Positions 17,725 through 27,228 of a DNA stretch of 64,000 nt are shown in pieces (the first letter of the stretch is position 1; every line of letters begins with the position of its first letter). The DNA comes from Alcanivorax hongdengensis A-11-3 (GTDB lineage Bacteria > Pseudomonadota > Gammaproteobacteria > Pseudomonadales > Alcanivoracaceae): contig NZ_AMRJ01000018.1 in the NCBI RefSeq assembly GCF_000300995.1, positions 1 to 64,000 of the forward strand, written 5' to 3'. Both the position numbers and the translations under genes were made by a program. The notes under the pieces were generated by a model, which worked only from the letters and a program-made list of their open reading frames with translations, made no database searches and was not told where the DNA came from.

Positions 17725-18705
17725 TTATTCCGCCAGCATCCCCGCCAGCCGCTGGTTCACGGTGCCGACACATTCGCTGATGATGTCATCAATGATTTCT
17801 GCGCAGCTGGGGTAGCTGTCGATCAGGCCCTGGACAATACCGGAGGTCCAGATGCCGCCATCGATTTCCCCGGAGGTCAGCGCCGCCTTGCCTTTGACAC
17901 CGGCCACCAGGTCGACGATGTATTCGAACTTCATGTCCTGGCCTTTCTCACGCTCGATCTCGTTGACCCGGGTGGCCACGGCGTTCTTGAACACCCGCGC
18001 AGTGTTCTTCAGCGGGCGGAAGATCAACGCGGTATCCAGCTCGGAGGCCTCGGCGATGGCGCGCTTCATGTTTTCGTGTACCGGCGCTTCCCTGGAGGCC
18101 AGGAAACGGGTACCCATGTTGATGCCATCCGCGCCCAGGGCCAGACAGGCGGCCATCTGGGCACCGGTGCCGATACCGCCGGACGCCAGCATGGGAATCT
18201 TCAGCACCCGCGCCGCTGCGGGCAGCAACACCAGGTTGGGGATATCGTCTTCCCCCGGGTGACCGGCACACTCGAAACCGTCCACGGAGACGGCCGCCAC
18301 CCCGACCTTCTCGGCTTTCAGGGCATGACGCACGGACGTGCACTTGTGGACCACCTTGACGCCGGCGCCTTCGAACAGCGGCATGAAGGGCTCCGGGTTG
18401 CGGCCGGCGGTTTCCACCACCGGAATGTTGTTCTCGCAGATGACCCGCGCGTATTCCTCGTAGGGCACCGGCTTGATGGTCGGCAGAATGGTCAGATTGA
18501 CGCCGAAGGGCTTGTCGGTCATCTCCTTGCAGCGCTTGATTTCCTTGTCCAGGTCTTCCGGCGTGGGCTGGGTCAGGCCGGTGATGATGCCCAGGCCGCC
18601 GGCATTGGACACGGCGCTGGCCAGTTCGGCGTAGCCCACGTTCTGCATGCCGCCCTGAACAATCGGGTATTTGATGCCAAGCAATTCGGTAATACGGGTT
18701 TTCAT
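17725..18705 (-). CDS. Nitronate monooxygenase (2-nitropropane dioxygenase family)
   Basis: 326 residues, an FMN TIM-barrel flavoenzyme. N-terminal LGIKYPIVQGGMQNVG, the central ECAGHPGEDD and the phosphate-binding ASGGIGTGAQMAACLALGADGINMGTRF identify the family. Members oxidise alkyl nitronates such as propionate-3-nitronate, but some act as enoyl reductases (FabK-like), so the exact reaction is open. The ATG at 18705 has GGGGATGACCG ahead of it. The 260 bases upstream (18706-18965) contain no gene that I can see. Confidence 0.88.
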   Translation of the reverse strand: MKTRITELLGIKYPIVQGGMQNVGYAELASAVSNAGGLGIITGLTQPTPEDLDKEIKRCKEMTDKPFGVNLTILPTIKPVPYEEYARVICENNIPVVETAGRNPEPFMPLFEGAGVKVVHKCTSVRHALKAEKVGVAAVSVDGFECAGHPGEDDIPNLVLLPAAARVLKIPMLASGGIGTGAQMAACLALGADGINMGTRFLASREAPVHENMKRAIAEASELDTALIFRPLKNTARVFKNAVATRVNEIEREKGQDMKFEYIVDLVAGVKGKAALTSGEIDGGIWTSGIVQGLIDSYPSCAEIIDDIISECVGTVNQRLAGMLAE

Positions 18706-18965
18706 CGGTCATCCCCTTTGCAACGGAAGAAACATGCCCCGGCGGCAGGCCTTGCGGGCATCGGACTGCGGGGCAATTAATCACAGCCGCGCGGGTGCAA
18801 CAATGACAGGATTTCTCAGCACCGCCCGCATTTCGGTAAGGCAGATTGTACGATTCGTCTCAATGACAGGCTGCCACCGGGCTCGCACCGCGCCCTGCCG
18901 GGCGACGCTTGCCGGATCCGGGCAACAGATTAGATTGCCACGCCCCGTATGCCTGTCACCGGCGA

Positions 18966-20315
18966 CTAAACGGCGGCCTGCTGAGCGACCCGCGCCATTT
19001 CCCCGTCCACCGCGCGTCGGTAGGTTTGCCAGGCCAGGGTGCCGGCCAGCACATTGCCCAGCCCGGCGCCGATGGCCAGGCCGGTAAAATCGCCCAGCCG
19101 GTAACCCAGCCACAGCAATGGCAGATAACAGGCAAACAGGCGCAGGCAGGAAATCACCATGGCCCGCACCGGCCAGCCCAGCGCATTGCTGGCCGACACC
19201 ACCAGCATGCAGATGCCCAGTACACTGTAGCTGGGTGGCAAAAAGCGAATCAGCGAGGCCAGGTAGTCCTGCACCGGCGGGCTATCCACCAGCAGACGCG
19301 CCAGTGGCCCGGCCAGCACCGCCATCACCAGCCCCAGCAGCAACTGCCAGCCAAACACCATCAGCGCCCCGGTCTTCATCAGGCGGCGGATCTCGTCCCA
19401 GTGGCCGGCGCCATAACAACGCCCGAGCCAGGGCGGTAATGCCATGGTCATGCCTAGCACCAGCACGATGGTGAAGCTCTCCAGCCGGCTGGCCATGCCC
19501 CAGGCAGCCACTGCCTGGTCCCCGGCCCGGGCCACCAGGGCGGTGGCCAGCATGGCGGCCAGCGGCGGCATCAACTGGCTGATCATGGCCGGCCCGGCGA
19601 TCTGCGCGAACGGCCAGGCGGACTCGCGCATCTGTGCCAGCATGCCGGTACGCTGCACCCAGCCACGCCCGCGCAGGGCCCACACCAGCACCAGGGCGCC
19701 GATGGCAAACGCCAGCAGGGTAGCCAGCGCCGCACCGGTCAGCCCCAGGCCCGGCCAGTCGCCAATACCGAAAATCAGCAACGGGTCGAAGATCAGGTTG
19801 AGCAGGCTGGTGAACACCATCATCAGGCCCGGGAAACGGGTATTACCGTGGGCCCGGAACAGGCTGTAGCCGAAATAGACCAGCGCCCCCACCCACATGG
19901 CCACCGCCTGCAACGTCCAGTAGGGGCGAATCAGGGTGCGGATCGCCTCACTGGCACCAAGCAGGGAAAACACCGGCGACTGGATCAGCCACAGCAGCAG
20001 CAACAGCCCTCCCACCAGCAGCGCCCCACCGCTGAGCACCAGCGCCCCCAGCCGGTTGGCCTGTTGCTGCTGGCCGGCACCAATGGCCCGCGAGATCAGG
20101 GCGGCGATGGCAATGCCGATGCCCACCTGCACGCCAATCACCAGAAAGGCGAGCGGAAAGGTGAACGACTGGGCGGCCAGCGGCGCGGTGCCCAAACGGG
20201 CCACGAAAATGCTGTCCACCAGGTAGAAGCCCAGCAGCGACATGACGCCCAGGGTCATGGGCCAGGTCTGCTGCCAGAGGCGGCGGGCCAGAGAGAGAGG
20301 TGCGGTCTGGTTCAC
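18966..20315 (-). CDS. MATE family efflux transporter
   Basis: 449 residues with twelve hydrophobic segments in two similar halves, ending in a short cytoplasmic tail. WPMTLGVMSLLGFYLVDSIFVARLGTAPLAA is the usual MATE first repeat (described here by its flanks WPMTLG and ARLGTAPLAA). It should export cationic compounds using a Na+ or H+ gradient. Its start overlaps the stop of the small membrane protein at 20312 by four bases, so they are translationally coupled. Confidence 0.93.
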   Translation of the reverse strand: MNQTAPLSLARRLWQQTWPMTLGVMSLLGFYLVDSIFVARLGTAPLAAQSFTFPLAFLVIGVQVGIGIAIAALISRAIGAGQQQQANRLGALVLSGGALLVGGLLLLLWLIQSPVFSLLGASEAIRTLIRPYWTLQAVAMWVGALVYFGYSLFRAHGNTRFPGLMMVFTSLLNLIFDPLLIFGIGDWPGLGLTGAALATLLAFAIGALVLVWALRGRGWVQRTGMLAQMRESAWPFAQIAGPAMISQLMPPLAAMLATALVARAGDQAVAAWGMASRLESFTIVLVLGMTMALPPWLGRCYGAGHWDEIRRLMKTGALMVFGWQLLLGLVMAVLAGPLARLLVDSPPVQDYLASLIRFLPPSYSVLGICMLVVSASNALGWPVRAMVISCLRLFACYLPLLWLGYRLGDFTGLAIGAGLGNVLAGTLAWQTYRRAVDGEMARVAQQAAV

Positions 20316-20614
20316 TGACGGTCCCGGGTACGTTGAACTTCACCGGGCTGACGGCCCCGGTCTCGCTCGTAGGTGACAATGGCACTGCCGATACTGCCCA
20401 GCAACATGCCCACCGAGCCGATGATAAACAGCCAGGTACCGGCGCGCTGCCAGTCTTCCCAGAGGAAAAAGACACTGCCAATCACGAAGGTGGTATTACC
20501 GATCAGGCCCATGCTGACATGGAACCACTGATACTGGTGAATCAGCGCCCGGGTGATTGCCCAGCGCGACGGCGATTCCACCCACTCCAGCAGGTGCGTC
20601 TGTTCGTCTTTCAT
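20312..20614 (-). CDS. YrhK-like small membrane protein
   Basis: 100 residues with two membrane helices (VSMGLIGNTTFVIGSVFFLW and AGTWLFIIGSVGMLLGSIGSA). The pattern FVIGSVFFLW-x5-G-x-W-LFIIGS fits the YrhK domain, whose function is not known. It precedes and overlaps the MATE gene by four bases, suggesting an accessory role or simply shared expression. Confidence 0.7.
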   Translation of the reverse strand: MKDEQTHLLEWVESPSRWAITRALIHQYQWFHVSMGLIGNTTFVIGSVFFLWEDWQRAGTWLFIIGSVGMLLGSIGSAIVTYERDRGRQPGEVQRTRDRQ

Positions 20615-20671
20615 GACAGCTCCTTGCGAAAAGGAACCCGCAAGACTAACACGGATGCCTGGAAACCGTCG

Positions 20672-21751
20672 TCACAGCGGCTGCAAACGCTCGCGCCACT
20701 TGCCGCTGTGCTGCAGCTCAAGAAACTCGTCGCCCAACCGGCGACTCTCGGCCACCGCCCGGCGCCAGTAGGCCTCGCGACCGGCATCATCATCCAGATA
20801 ACGCTTGAAGTCACTGCGGTCGGGCAGCTTGCCGTGGGGCAGGCTGTCCAGGTAGGCCTGTGAGGGTGCCACCAGCAGCATGCGCCGCAGCCGGCGTGGG
20901 TCGCCATTGCGCCAGCGCAACGGCTTGTCGAACCAGCCGGGAATCACCCGGTCGGTGAAATGCGGATAGAGCACCAGCCCGTCGCTCTGGTAGGGCAGGT
21001 CCAGGTGGTAATCGAGCATGCCGCCATCGCGGTAGACACCATCCGGCGCCCCGGGGAAATCGGTCACCCCCTCCAGCACCATGGGAATGGCGGCACTGGC
21101 CAGCAGCGCGGCACGCAGGTTGTCGGCGCGCAGCGGAATATGGTGACTGGTGAAATCATTGAGCGGCCCCAGCGGCAACGGTGCCTCACCACCATAGACC
21201 AGCCCCCGCTCCATGAAGGCACCGGTGGCCCGGCGGCTGAGCAGGTTGGTGCCGATCACCCCGGCCAGCCCCAGTCCCAGCCCCAGGCCGCCATTGCGGG
21301 CCATCAGGCCGCGACTGCGGATCACCACCACCACCAGCCGGTACGCCGGGTGATGGAGAATGGCCTGGTCCCGGTCTTCCAGCAGCTCGGTGAGCATCTG
21401 CGCGCAACGGTGCGATACCTCCCGGGGGCTGATGCCCTTGGGGAAACGCTGGCAAGTGTAAAGCTCAGCCAGGCGCTGCAGGCCGGTGACAGGCTGCTGG
21501 CTGGTCACGGCGGCAAAGCGCCAGCTGCCGATGGACGCGCCGATCAGGGTACGCCGGCGCGGCGCCGATGGCAGGAAGTCACCGAACACGGCCTGGTCCA
21601 GGCCACTGATCCCCAGCGCCTTGGGGCCACCGGCGGCGCCGGGAATGATATCCACATCGGCGGCGCGCAGGCCGTGTTCACGCAGATGGGTGAGCGCCTC
21701 ACTGCCGGCACGCAATGTCAGCGCGGGTTCTCGGGTATGAATGGCAACCAC
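20672..21751 (-). CDS. Patatin-like phospholipase
   Basis: 359 residues. The nucleophile elbow is GASIGSW (Ser73) and the catalytic Asp lies in YRDGGMLDY (about residue 241), together the patatin Ser-Asp dyad. The oxyanion region is GAAGGPK (residues 38-44) rather than the common DGGGxRG, a variant. It should cleave acyl esters of phospholipids or related lipids. No signal peptide is seen, so it is cytoplasmic or peripheral. It lies 57 bases upstream of the YrhK-MATE pair, on the same strand. Confidence 0.86.
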   Translation of the reverse strand: MVAIHTREPALTLRAGSEALTHLREHGLRAADVDIIPGAAGGPKALGISGLDQAVFGDFLPSAPRRRTLIGASIGSWRFAAVTSQQPVTGLQRLAELYTCQRFPKGISPREVSHRCAQMLTELLEDRDQAILHHPAYRLVVVVIRSRGLMARNGGLGLGLGLAGVIGTNLLSRRATGAFMERGLVYGGEAPLPLGPLNDFTSHHIPLRADNLRAALLASAAIPMVLEGVTDFPGAPDGVYRDGGMLDYHLDLPYQSDGLVLYPHFTDRVIPGWFDKPLRWRNGDPRRLRRMLLVAPSQAYLDSLPHGKLPDRSDFKRYLDDDAGREAYWRRAVAESRRLGDEFLELQHSGKWRERLQPL

Positions 21752-21856
21752 GTTGGTCCCTGACGGTCATTGGTGAAATGCGCAGTCTAGCGCCCCTTGG
21801 CCATTTTGCGAAACAGCATTCCGCCATGCACCGCAACCGTGCAGCCGCCTCGCCCT

Positions 21857-22753
21857 TCAGGCTGCCAAAAACTGCCCCAATGCCCGGGTAAAGCGCACCG
21901 GTTCGCGGAACAGGGGCAGATGCCCGGACTTCTCGAAGGTCAGCAGGCGGGCGCCACTGCGCTCGGCAAAGTCACGCTGCCCGGCCAGGGGGTAAAGTGG
22001 CGAGTGGGCCCCGGCGAGCACGGTCACCGGCAGCGACCGGTCGGCAAACACCTGCCGGTAATCATGCCCCAGGGTCAGGTAGGCCTGCAGGTAGGCGCGC
22101 ACATCATCGAGATGCCGGATCGGCAATAACCGCCCCCACAGGGGCGCCGCCAGGGCGGTGGCCCGCCAGGCCCGGTGCAGGGCCGGCTGGCCGGCCACCC
22201 GGGAAAGAATGGCGGTGAGCCGGTCGAGCACATCACGGCGGATATCCGCCGGCAACTGATCCGGCGTGGCCGCGTGGGGGTAGGCTTTCAGCACCGTCAG
22301 CAGCGCGGTCAGCTCGGCAAAGAAATCCGCCTGCCGCTCGCCGAACAGGCCATGGGACCACCCCTGGCCATTGGCAATACAGGGGGACTGGTCCACATGC
22401 AGGTAACGGTTCACCGACGAAAAGTCTCCCTGCTGACGCCAGTGCAGGCTGGTGGTGCCACCCAGCGAGTAGCCCACCAGGGCCAGGTCGCGCAGCCCGA
22501 AATGAGCCACCAGGTCTTCCATGTCCTGCATGTGGTTATGGAACACGTCGGCCTGATTGAACCGCACCCCGCCACTGCGGCCGGCGCCACGCAAATCCGG
22601 CAGGAAGAATTGATAGCGCCGCCGGTGGGGCAGCACAAAGGGTAACCAGTCGCGCCCCTGCATGCCCAGCCCGTGGATCATCATCACCGGGCGGCCGCGC
22701 CCGACAATGCGGACATGGAGACGTTGCTGGTCACGGGTGGCAAAGAAAGGCAT
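21857..22753 (-). CDS. Alpha/beta hydrolase
   Basis: 298 residues. Early HG motif VMMIHGLGMQGRDW, nucleophile elbow LVGYSLGGTTSLHW (Ser near residue 100), acid-containing loop before LPVTVLAGAHSPLYPLAGQ, and His in FEKSGHLPLFREP complete a standard catalytic triad. It is the esterase/epoxide-hydrolase-like type without signal peptide. Substrate is not deducible. Confidence 0.88.
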   Translation of the reverse strand: MPFFATRDQQRLHVRIVGRGRPVMMIHGLGMQGRDWLPFVLPHRRRYQFFLPDLRGAGRSGGVRFNQADVFHNHMQDMEDLVAHFGLRDLALVGYSLGGTTSLHWRQQGDFSSVNRYLHVDQSPCIANGQGWSHGLFGERQADFFAELTALLTVLKAYPHAATPDQLPADIRRDVLDRLTAILSRVAGQPALHRAWRATALAAPLWGRLLPIRHLDDVRAYLQAYLTLGHDYRQVFADRSLPVTVLAGAHSPLYPLAGQRDFAERSGARLLTFEKSGHLPLFREPVRFTRALGQFLAA

Positions 22754-22851
22754 GGCGTGGCTCTGTCAGATCAAAGCGCTCATGCTAGAGGGGCCAAACA
22801 CGGCGGGCCAGCCACAACAAGCGATTGGCCCGCCTGGACAGTCGTTCGGGC

Positions 22852-23133
22852 TCAGCCGTACAGGCACAGGTAGGCGGTATCGATGGCCACTTTCACCTGG
22901 AAGCGCTGGTTGGCTTCCACCTCGAAGGTGGCACCGGCGGCAAAGGTCTGCCAGTCGTCACTGCCCGGCAGCTTGACCGTCAGGGCGCCGCTGACCACGG
23001 TCATGGTTTCGTGCTCACTGGTGCCGAACTCATAGTCGCCCGGGGCCATCACGCCCACGGTGGCCGGTTTGCTTTCGGTCTGGAAGGCAATGGATGCCAC
23101 CTTGGCATCGAAGTATTCGTTAACCTTGAACAT
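22852..23133 (-). CDS. ppnP: Pyrimidine/purine nucleoside phosphorylase PpnP
   Basis: A 93-residue single cupin, the full length of the PpnP (YaiE, DUF1255) family. [18 protein letters not shown] at the start, [21 protein letters not shown], and the closing AYLCLYG are diagnostic. It phosphorolyses several nucleosides to base and ribose 1-phosphate. It is a stand-alone gene here. Confidence 0.93.
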   Translation of the reverse strand: MFKVNEYFDAKVASIAFQTESKPATVGVMAPGDYEFGTSEHETMTVVSGALTVKLPGSDDWQTFAAGATFEVEANQRFQVKVAIDTAYLCLYG

Positions 23134-23220
23134 GGGCGGATCTCAACGCAGTCAAAAGAGGCGCGAGTATGCCAAAAAGGCCGCCCATGCGCCGCTTTTT
23201 TGTCCGCTGTCGGCGGGCAG

Positions 23221-23613
23221 CTAGTCCGCCGCCCACTGCGTGGCCACCGGCGTACCGCGCTTGACCGTGAGGGTGACCGGGGTTTTGGCGGCGATCTCGA
23301 GCAGGCGCTGGCGCTGCTCCTCGCTCAGGGGCGCACTGCATCGCAGGGTACGGTCGATCTGCTCATGGCCGTCATCATCGCGGTGAAAGTGCAGCGCCAC
23401 GTCCATCTCGCCCAGTTCCCAGCCCTTGCGTTCGGCGTACATGCGCAGGGTAATAGCGGTGCAGGCGCCCAGCCCGGAGAGGAACAGCTCATAGGGATTG
23501 GGCCCCTGATCCTGGCCACCCAGGGCCGGGCCTTCATCGGCTTCCCAATGATGATCGCGAACCCGGATATGCTGGTGGTAACCACTGTCGCTGTGCAGGG
23601 TGATGCGTGCCAT
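23221..23613 (-). CDS. OsmC family protein
   Basis: 130 residues from the ATG at 23613, with AAGGAAG upstream. The OsmC fold is marked by NPYELFLSGLGACTAITLRMYAERK, where the conserved GAC cysteine should be redox active. A second peroxidatic Cys appears in LRCSAPLS. Members reduce organic hydroperoxides, though this YhfA-like subgroup is less well defined. It is divergent from the pirin gene, with 68 bases between, so the two share a control region. Confidence 0.87.
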   Translation of the reverse strand: MARITLHSDSGYHQHIRVRDHHWEADEGPALGGQDQGPNPYELFLSGLGACTAITLRMYAERKGWELGEMDVALHFHRDDDGHEQIDRTLRCSAPLSEEQRQRLLEIAAKTPVTLTVKRGTPVATQWAAD

Positions 23614-23681
23614 ACCATCGCTTCCTTTTGTCATGGACGACTTACATACTGAATGCAAATGACTATGCCATGGAGACGGCC

Positions 23682-24626
23682 ATGAGTAATACCAATGATA
23701 GCGGCGAGGTCATGCCCTGCCCCAACCAGGCCGGCAGCGCCACACTCAAGGCCGTGCCGTCGCGCAAGAGCGTGCTCGGCAGCGGCCTGCCCATCATCCG
23801 GCATCTACCCAGCCGCGCGCAGCGCCTGATCGGCCCCTGGTGTTTTCTCGATCATATCGGCCCCACCACCCTGGCAGCAGACAATGGTGTGGACGTGGGC
23901 ACCCATCCGCACATCGGCCTGCAGACCGTCACCTGGCTGTTCGAAGGCGCCCTGCTGCACAAGGACAGCCTGGGTTACCAGCAGGAAATCCGTCCCGGTC
24001 AGCTCAACCTGATGACCGCCGGCCATGGCATCTGCCACTCGGAAGAAAGCCCGCCGGGCTTTGCCGGGCCGGTGCATGGTTTGCAGTTCTGGATCGCCCT
24101 GCCGGCGGAACACGAAGATACCGAGCCGGCCTTCGCCCACCATGCCGAGCTGCCCCACTGGCAGCAGGATGGTGCCCGGATCACGCTGGTGGTGGGTGAG
24201 CTGGCAGGCCGGCGGTCACCGGCGCGGGTGTTCTCGCCGCTGGTGGGTACCGACATCCGGGCAGAGCAGGCCTGCCGGGTCACGCTGCCGGTGCCCAAGA
24301 CCTTCGAACTGGGCCTGTGTATCAATGCCGGCAGGGTGGTGATGGACGGGCAAACCCTGGAGGCCGGCGAGCTGTTCTACCTGGGAGCGGGCCGTGACAG
24401 CCTGACCCTGGAGATGGACGCGCACAGCAACGTGATGCTGCTGGGGGGCACGCCGCTGGCCCAGCCGGTACTGCTGTGGTGGAACTTTGTCGGCCGCGAC
24501 CAGCAACGTATCGCCGACGCCCTGCAAGACTGGCAGCGGTTCCCCCTGCCCCGTTTCCCGGCGGTCAGCGCCTACCAGGGGGAGCCCCTGACGGCGCCGC
24601 CGCTGGGTGAGGTGCGACTGAAATAA
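23682..24626 (+). CDS. Pirin family protein
   Basis: 314 residues from the ATG at 23682 (GGAGA 6 bases before). A bicupin: metal-site motif THPHIGLQTVTW and HSEES in the N-terminal cupin, a second cupin around LCINAGRVVMDGQTLEAGELFYLGAG, and a C-terminal pirin tail with VLLWWNFVGRD. Bacterial pirins include quercetin dioxygenase-like and regulatory proteins; function here is open. Its stop codon abuts the stop codon of the convergent lipoprotein gene with no base between. Confidence 0.9.
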   Translation: MSNTNDSGEVMPCPNQAGSATLKAVPSRKSVLGSGLPIIRHLPSRAQRLIGPWCFLDHIGPTTLAADNGVDVGTHPHIGLQTVTWLFEGALLHKDSLGYQQEIRPGQLNLMTAGHGICHSEESPPGFAGPVHGLQFWIALPAEHEDTEPAFAHHAELPHWQQDGARITLVVGELAGRRSPARVFSPLVGTDIRAEQACRVTLPVPKTFELGLCINAGRVVMDGQTLEAGELFYLGAGRDSLTLEMDAHSNVMLLGGTPLAQPVLLWWNFVGRDQQRIADALQDWQRFPLPRFPAVSAYQGEPLTAPPLGEVRLK

Positions 24627-25316
24627 TCAGCCGCCCACCTTCTGGCAGTACAGGGCCAGGTCGCTGTCGTCGTAATCGGCCTGGGCGATGATGGCGTCAT
24701 AGGTATTGCCACCCTTCACCGGGCAGCTCAGCGTGGCCAGGGTCTTGTCGCTGTCATCCTTGACGGTGACGCTCAGGTTGCCGCTACCATCCGGCGCATC
24801 CTGGTAATAACGGGTGGCCTTGCCATAGGCGACACTCACATCGGTGGCCACGGTGAGCACGGTATCGGCCAGTGACGGCGCCGCATGAATAAAGCTGACC
24901 GCGATCTGATCGCTGCCCAGGTCCGCCTTGAACTGCTGAAAGGCCGCCAGCGACGGCGCCGTGGCGCCACTGACCGACCCCATCAGTACCAGCGTATAGG
25001 CACTGTCCGGCTGCAGATTGAGGCGACGGGTCACCAGGTCGCCGCTGTCATTGCTGGCCAGCAGCGAGGTGGCGCTGTCACTGCTGACCGTGGGAGCGGC
25101 GGTCTCGGCGCTGCCGGTGGTATAGCCCGCTGGGCCCAGCAGCAGGTTGCCGTCACTGTCATACAGGCTCACCGACACGTCGGTGGCACTGCTGGCGGCA
25201 AGCTGGTTATGGAAATAAAGGGTGGCCGGGCCGGTGGTGGCGTCATCGCCATCATCACCGCCGCAACCGGCGAGAACCAGGGCACTGGCAAGCAACAGGG
25301 AAGCAATACGGAACAT
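24627..25316 (-). CDS. DUF4397-like lipoprotein, copy 1
   Basis: 229 residues from the ATG at 25316. Signal MFRIASLLLASALVLAGC has its lipid Cys at residue 18, followed by an acidic Gly/Asp linker. The mature domain is beta-rich, beginning ATLYFHNQLAASSATDVSVSLYDSDG and ending LALYCQKVGG. The plan fits DUF4397 domains of extracytoplasmic proteins. It is a diverged tandem paralogue of the next gene: ATLYFHNQL, YTLVLMG and YDAIIA are shared at equivalent places. Confidence 0.75.
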   Translation of the reverse strand: MFRIASLLLASALVLAGCGGDDGDDATTGPATLYFHNQLAASSATDVSVSLYDSDGNLLLGPAGYTTGSAETAAPTVSSDSATSLLASNDSGDLVTRRLNLQPDSAYTLVLMGSVSGATAPSLAAFQQFKADLGSDQIAVSFIHAAPSLADTVLTVATDVSVAYGKATRYYQDAPDGSGNLSVTVKDDSDKTLATLSCPVKGGNTYDAIIAQADYDDSDLALYCQKVGG

Positions 25317-25373
25317 GGGCAGTCTCTCCGACAGCAAAACGGAAAAGCACCATAGTACCGTTATATGGCGGCG

Positions 25374-26105
25374 CTAGTTAGCCACCGGCTGACAGTACAA
25401 CTCCAGGTTGTCATCTTCGCTGTCGAAGCGGCGGTAGGCGATGATGGCATCGTAACTGCGCCCACTACTGATGTTGCAGTTCACGTCATCCAGATCCAGG
25501 GCCTGGGTCTGGTCGGTGATGGTAAAGGTCAGGGTGCCGGTGTTATTGAGAGAGACATAGCTGCTGGCATCACCGTACTCCAGCTGGTTGACCAGCTCGC
25601 TGCCCCCGGAAGACACGCTCAGTTCGTCATCGGAAATCTGCGAAAGCGTATTGATGAAACGAATGCGGGCCTGGTTGCCGGTATCCATGGGCACCTGGCG
25701 GAAAAGCTTCAGCTGGCGGTTGTCCAGGCTGGTATCACCCATCATCACCAGGGTATAGCCATCCCCCTTGGTGAGGCGGTAATTGACCGGGCCGTTGATC
25801 AGGGTACTGCCGGCCGGGCCGGTGACGTCAAAGGCAATGCTTTGACTATCGTCATCCAGGTCCACGGTTTCCGAGGAAACCGTGCCACTGGTGGTGTATT
25901 CCTGGTCGTTGATTCGCGGGGTATTCAGGTCATCCACGAACAGGTCCACGGTCACGTCGTCGACGCTGCCGCCGGCGTACTGGGTGAGCTGGTTATGGAA
26001 ATACAGGGTTGCCTTGTCGCTGAACAGACCGCCGTCGTCTTCCTCACAACCGGTGAAGGTGGACAGGCCGGCCACGGTGGCGGCCATCAGAACGCGGATA
26101 ATCAT
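25374..26105 (-). CDS. DUF4397-like lipoprotein, copy 2
   Basis: 243 residues. MIIRVLMAATVAGLSTFTGC gives the lipid Cys at residue 20, then EEDDGG. The mature part shares with copy 1 the blocks ATLYFHNQL, YTLVMMG, FINTLS versus FIHAAPS, YDAIIAYRRFDSEDDNLELYC and a C-terminal Cys. The two cysteines around the C-terminal domain are conserved and may form a disulphide. It lies 57 bases upstream of copy 1 on the same strand. Tandem duplication is clear; function unknown. Confidence 0.75.
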   Translation of the reverse strand: MIIRVLMAATVAGLSTFTGCEEDDGGLFSDKATLYFHNQLTQYAGGSVDDVTVDLFVDDLNTPRINDQEYTTSGTVSSETVDLDDDSQSIAFDVTGPAGSTLINGPVNYRLTKGDGYTLVMMGDTSLDNRQLKLFRQVPMDTGNQARIRFINTLSQISDDELSVSSGGSELVNQLEYGDASSYVSLNNTGTLTFTITDQTQALDLDDVNCNISSGRSYDAIIAYRRFDSEDDNLELYCQPVAN

Positions 26106-26121
26106 CGGTCAACTCCCTGCT

Positions 26122-27204
26122 TCATTCGTCACTGGACTCTGACAACGCCGGCGCCCGGTTTTCTTCATCGCTGAATTCGCGCATGAAGATTTGCCAGAAT
26201 GCCACAAACAGGGCCGCCAGCAACGGGCCCACCGCAAAGCCGGTGATGCCGAACATGGCCAGCCCGCCCAGGGTGGAAAACAGTACCACGTAATCGGGCA
26301 GCTTGGTGTCACGGCCCACCAGCACCGGGCGCAGGATGTTATCCACCAGGCCGATCACGAAGACGCCGAACAACAGCAGCACCGTGGCCTCCATCACATC
26401 ACCCACCGCGTACAGATAGAGTGAAACCGGCAGCCAGATCAGCCCGGCGCCCACCGCCGGGATCAGCGACAGCACGGCCATCACCACGCCCCACAAAAGC
26501 GGCCCGGGAATGCCCAGAATCCAGAAGATCAGCCCGCCCAGGGCGCCCTGGGTCATGGCCACCAGCAGGTTGCCCTTGATGGTGGCACGGGTCACCTCGG
26601 CGAACTTGGAAAACAACAGGCGCTCGCGCTCGTCACCCAGTGGCAGTGCCCGGATCAGCATGGCCACCATGGCATCGCCATCACGGATCAGGAAAAATGC
26701 CAGATACAGCATCAAGCCCAGATTGAGGAAAAACTGGAAGGTATTCTGGCCCACCGCCAGGGCCCGCTTGGCCAGAAACTGGCCGGCACCGGTGAGCGCC
26801 TGCACCGCCTGCTGCTTGAGATTGTCCAGGTCCACATCAAAGCGGTCCGCCAGCGACTGCACTGCCGGAAAAGCATGGCGAATCTTGTCCACATAGCTGG
26901 ACGGGTCCACCTGGCCACTCTGCACCTTCTGGAACAGGGCCACGCCCTCGGTCACGAAGGAGGTGGCCACCCCCAGCACCGGAATCACCACCAGCACCAC
27001 ACAAAGCACCAGGGTCACAAGAGCGGTGATATTGCGGCGTGCCGGCCAGCGTTGCAGCAGCCGCTTGTTGAGCGGATAGAAAATCACACTGATGGCGCAG
27101 GCCCAGAAAATCGGCGCCCAGAACGGCTGCATGAGAAAGGCGAAGACGATGCTGACCAGCACCAGCATGGCCAGAAAGGCCCGTTGTTCCAGTTTTGCGT
27201 ACAT
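26122..27204 (-). CDS. AI-2E family transporter (PerM/YdiK type)
   Basis: 360 residues, about eight membrane helices with a large soluble loop after helix 3 (VDPSSYVDKIRHAFPAVQSL). The conserved ALGGLIFWILGIPGPLLWGVVMAVLSLIPAVGA region (shown by its ends ALGGLIFW and LIPAVGA) is the family core. Family members export varied solutes, and the autoinducer-2 assignment applies to few. An acidic tail follows the last helix. It starts 25 bases after the exchanger gene stops, so it is probably co-transcribed with it. Confidence 0.9.
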   Translation of the reverse strand: MYAKLEQRAFLAMLVLVSIVFAFLMQPFWAPIFWACAISVIFYPLNKRLLQRWPARRNITALVTLVLCVVLVVIPVLGVATSFVTEGVALFQKVQSGQVDPSSYVDKIRHAFPAVQSLADRFDVDLDNLKQQAVQALTGAGQFLAKRALAVGQNTFQFFLNLGLMLYLAFFLIRDGDAMVAMLIRALPLGDERERLLFSKFAEVTRATIKGNLLVAMTQGALGGLIFWILGIPGPLLWGVVMAVLSLIPAVGAGLIWLPVSLYLYAVGDVMEATVLLLFGVFVIGLVDNILRPVLVGRDTKLPDYVVLFSTLGGLAMFGITGFAVGPLLAALFVAFWQIFMREFSDEENRAPALSESSDE

Positions 27205-27228
27205 CCCTGTCCCCCCGAGGGGCGCGCC

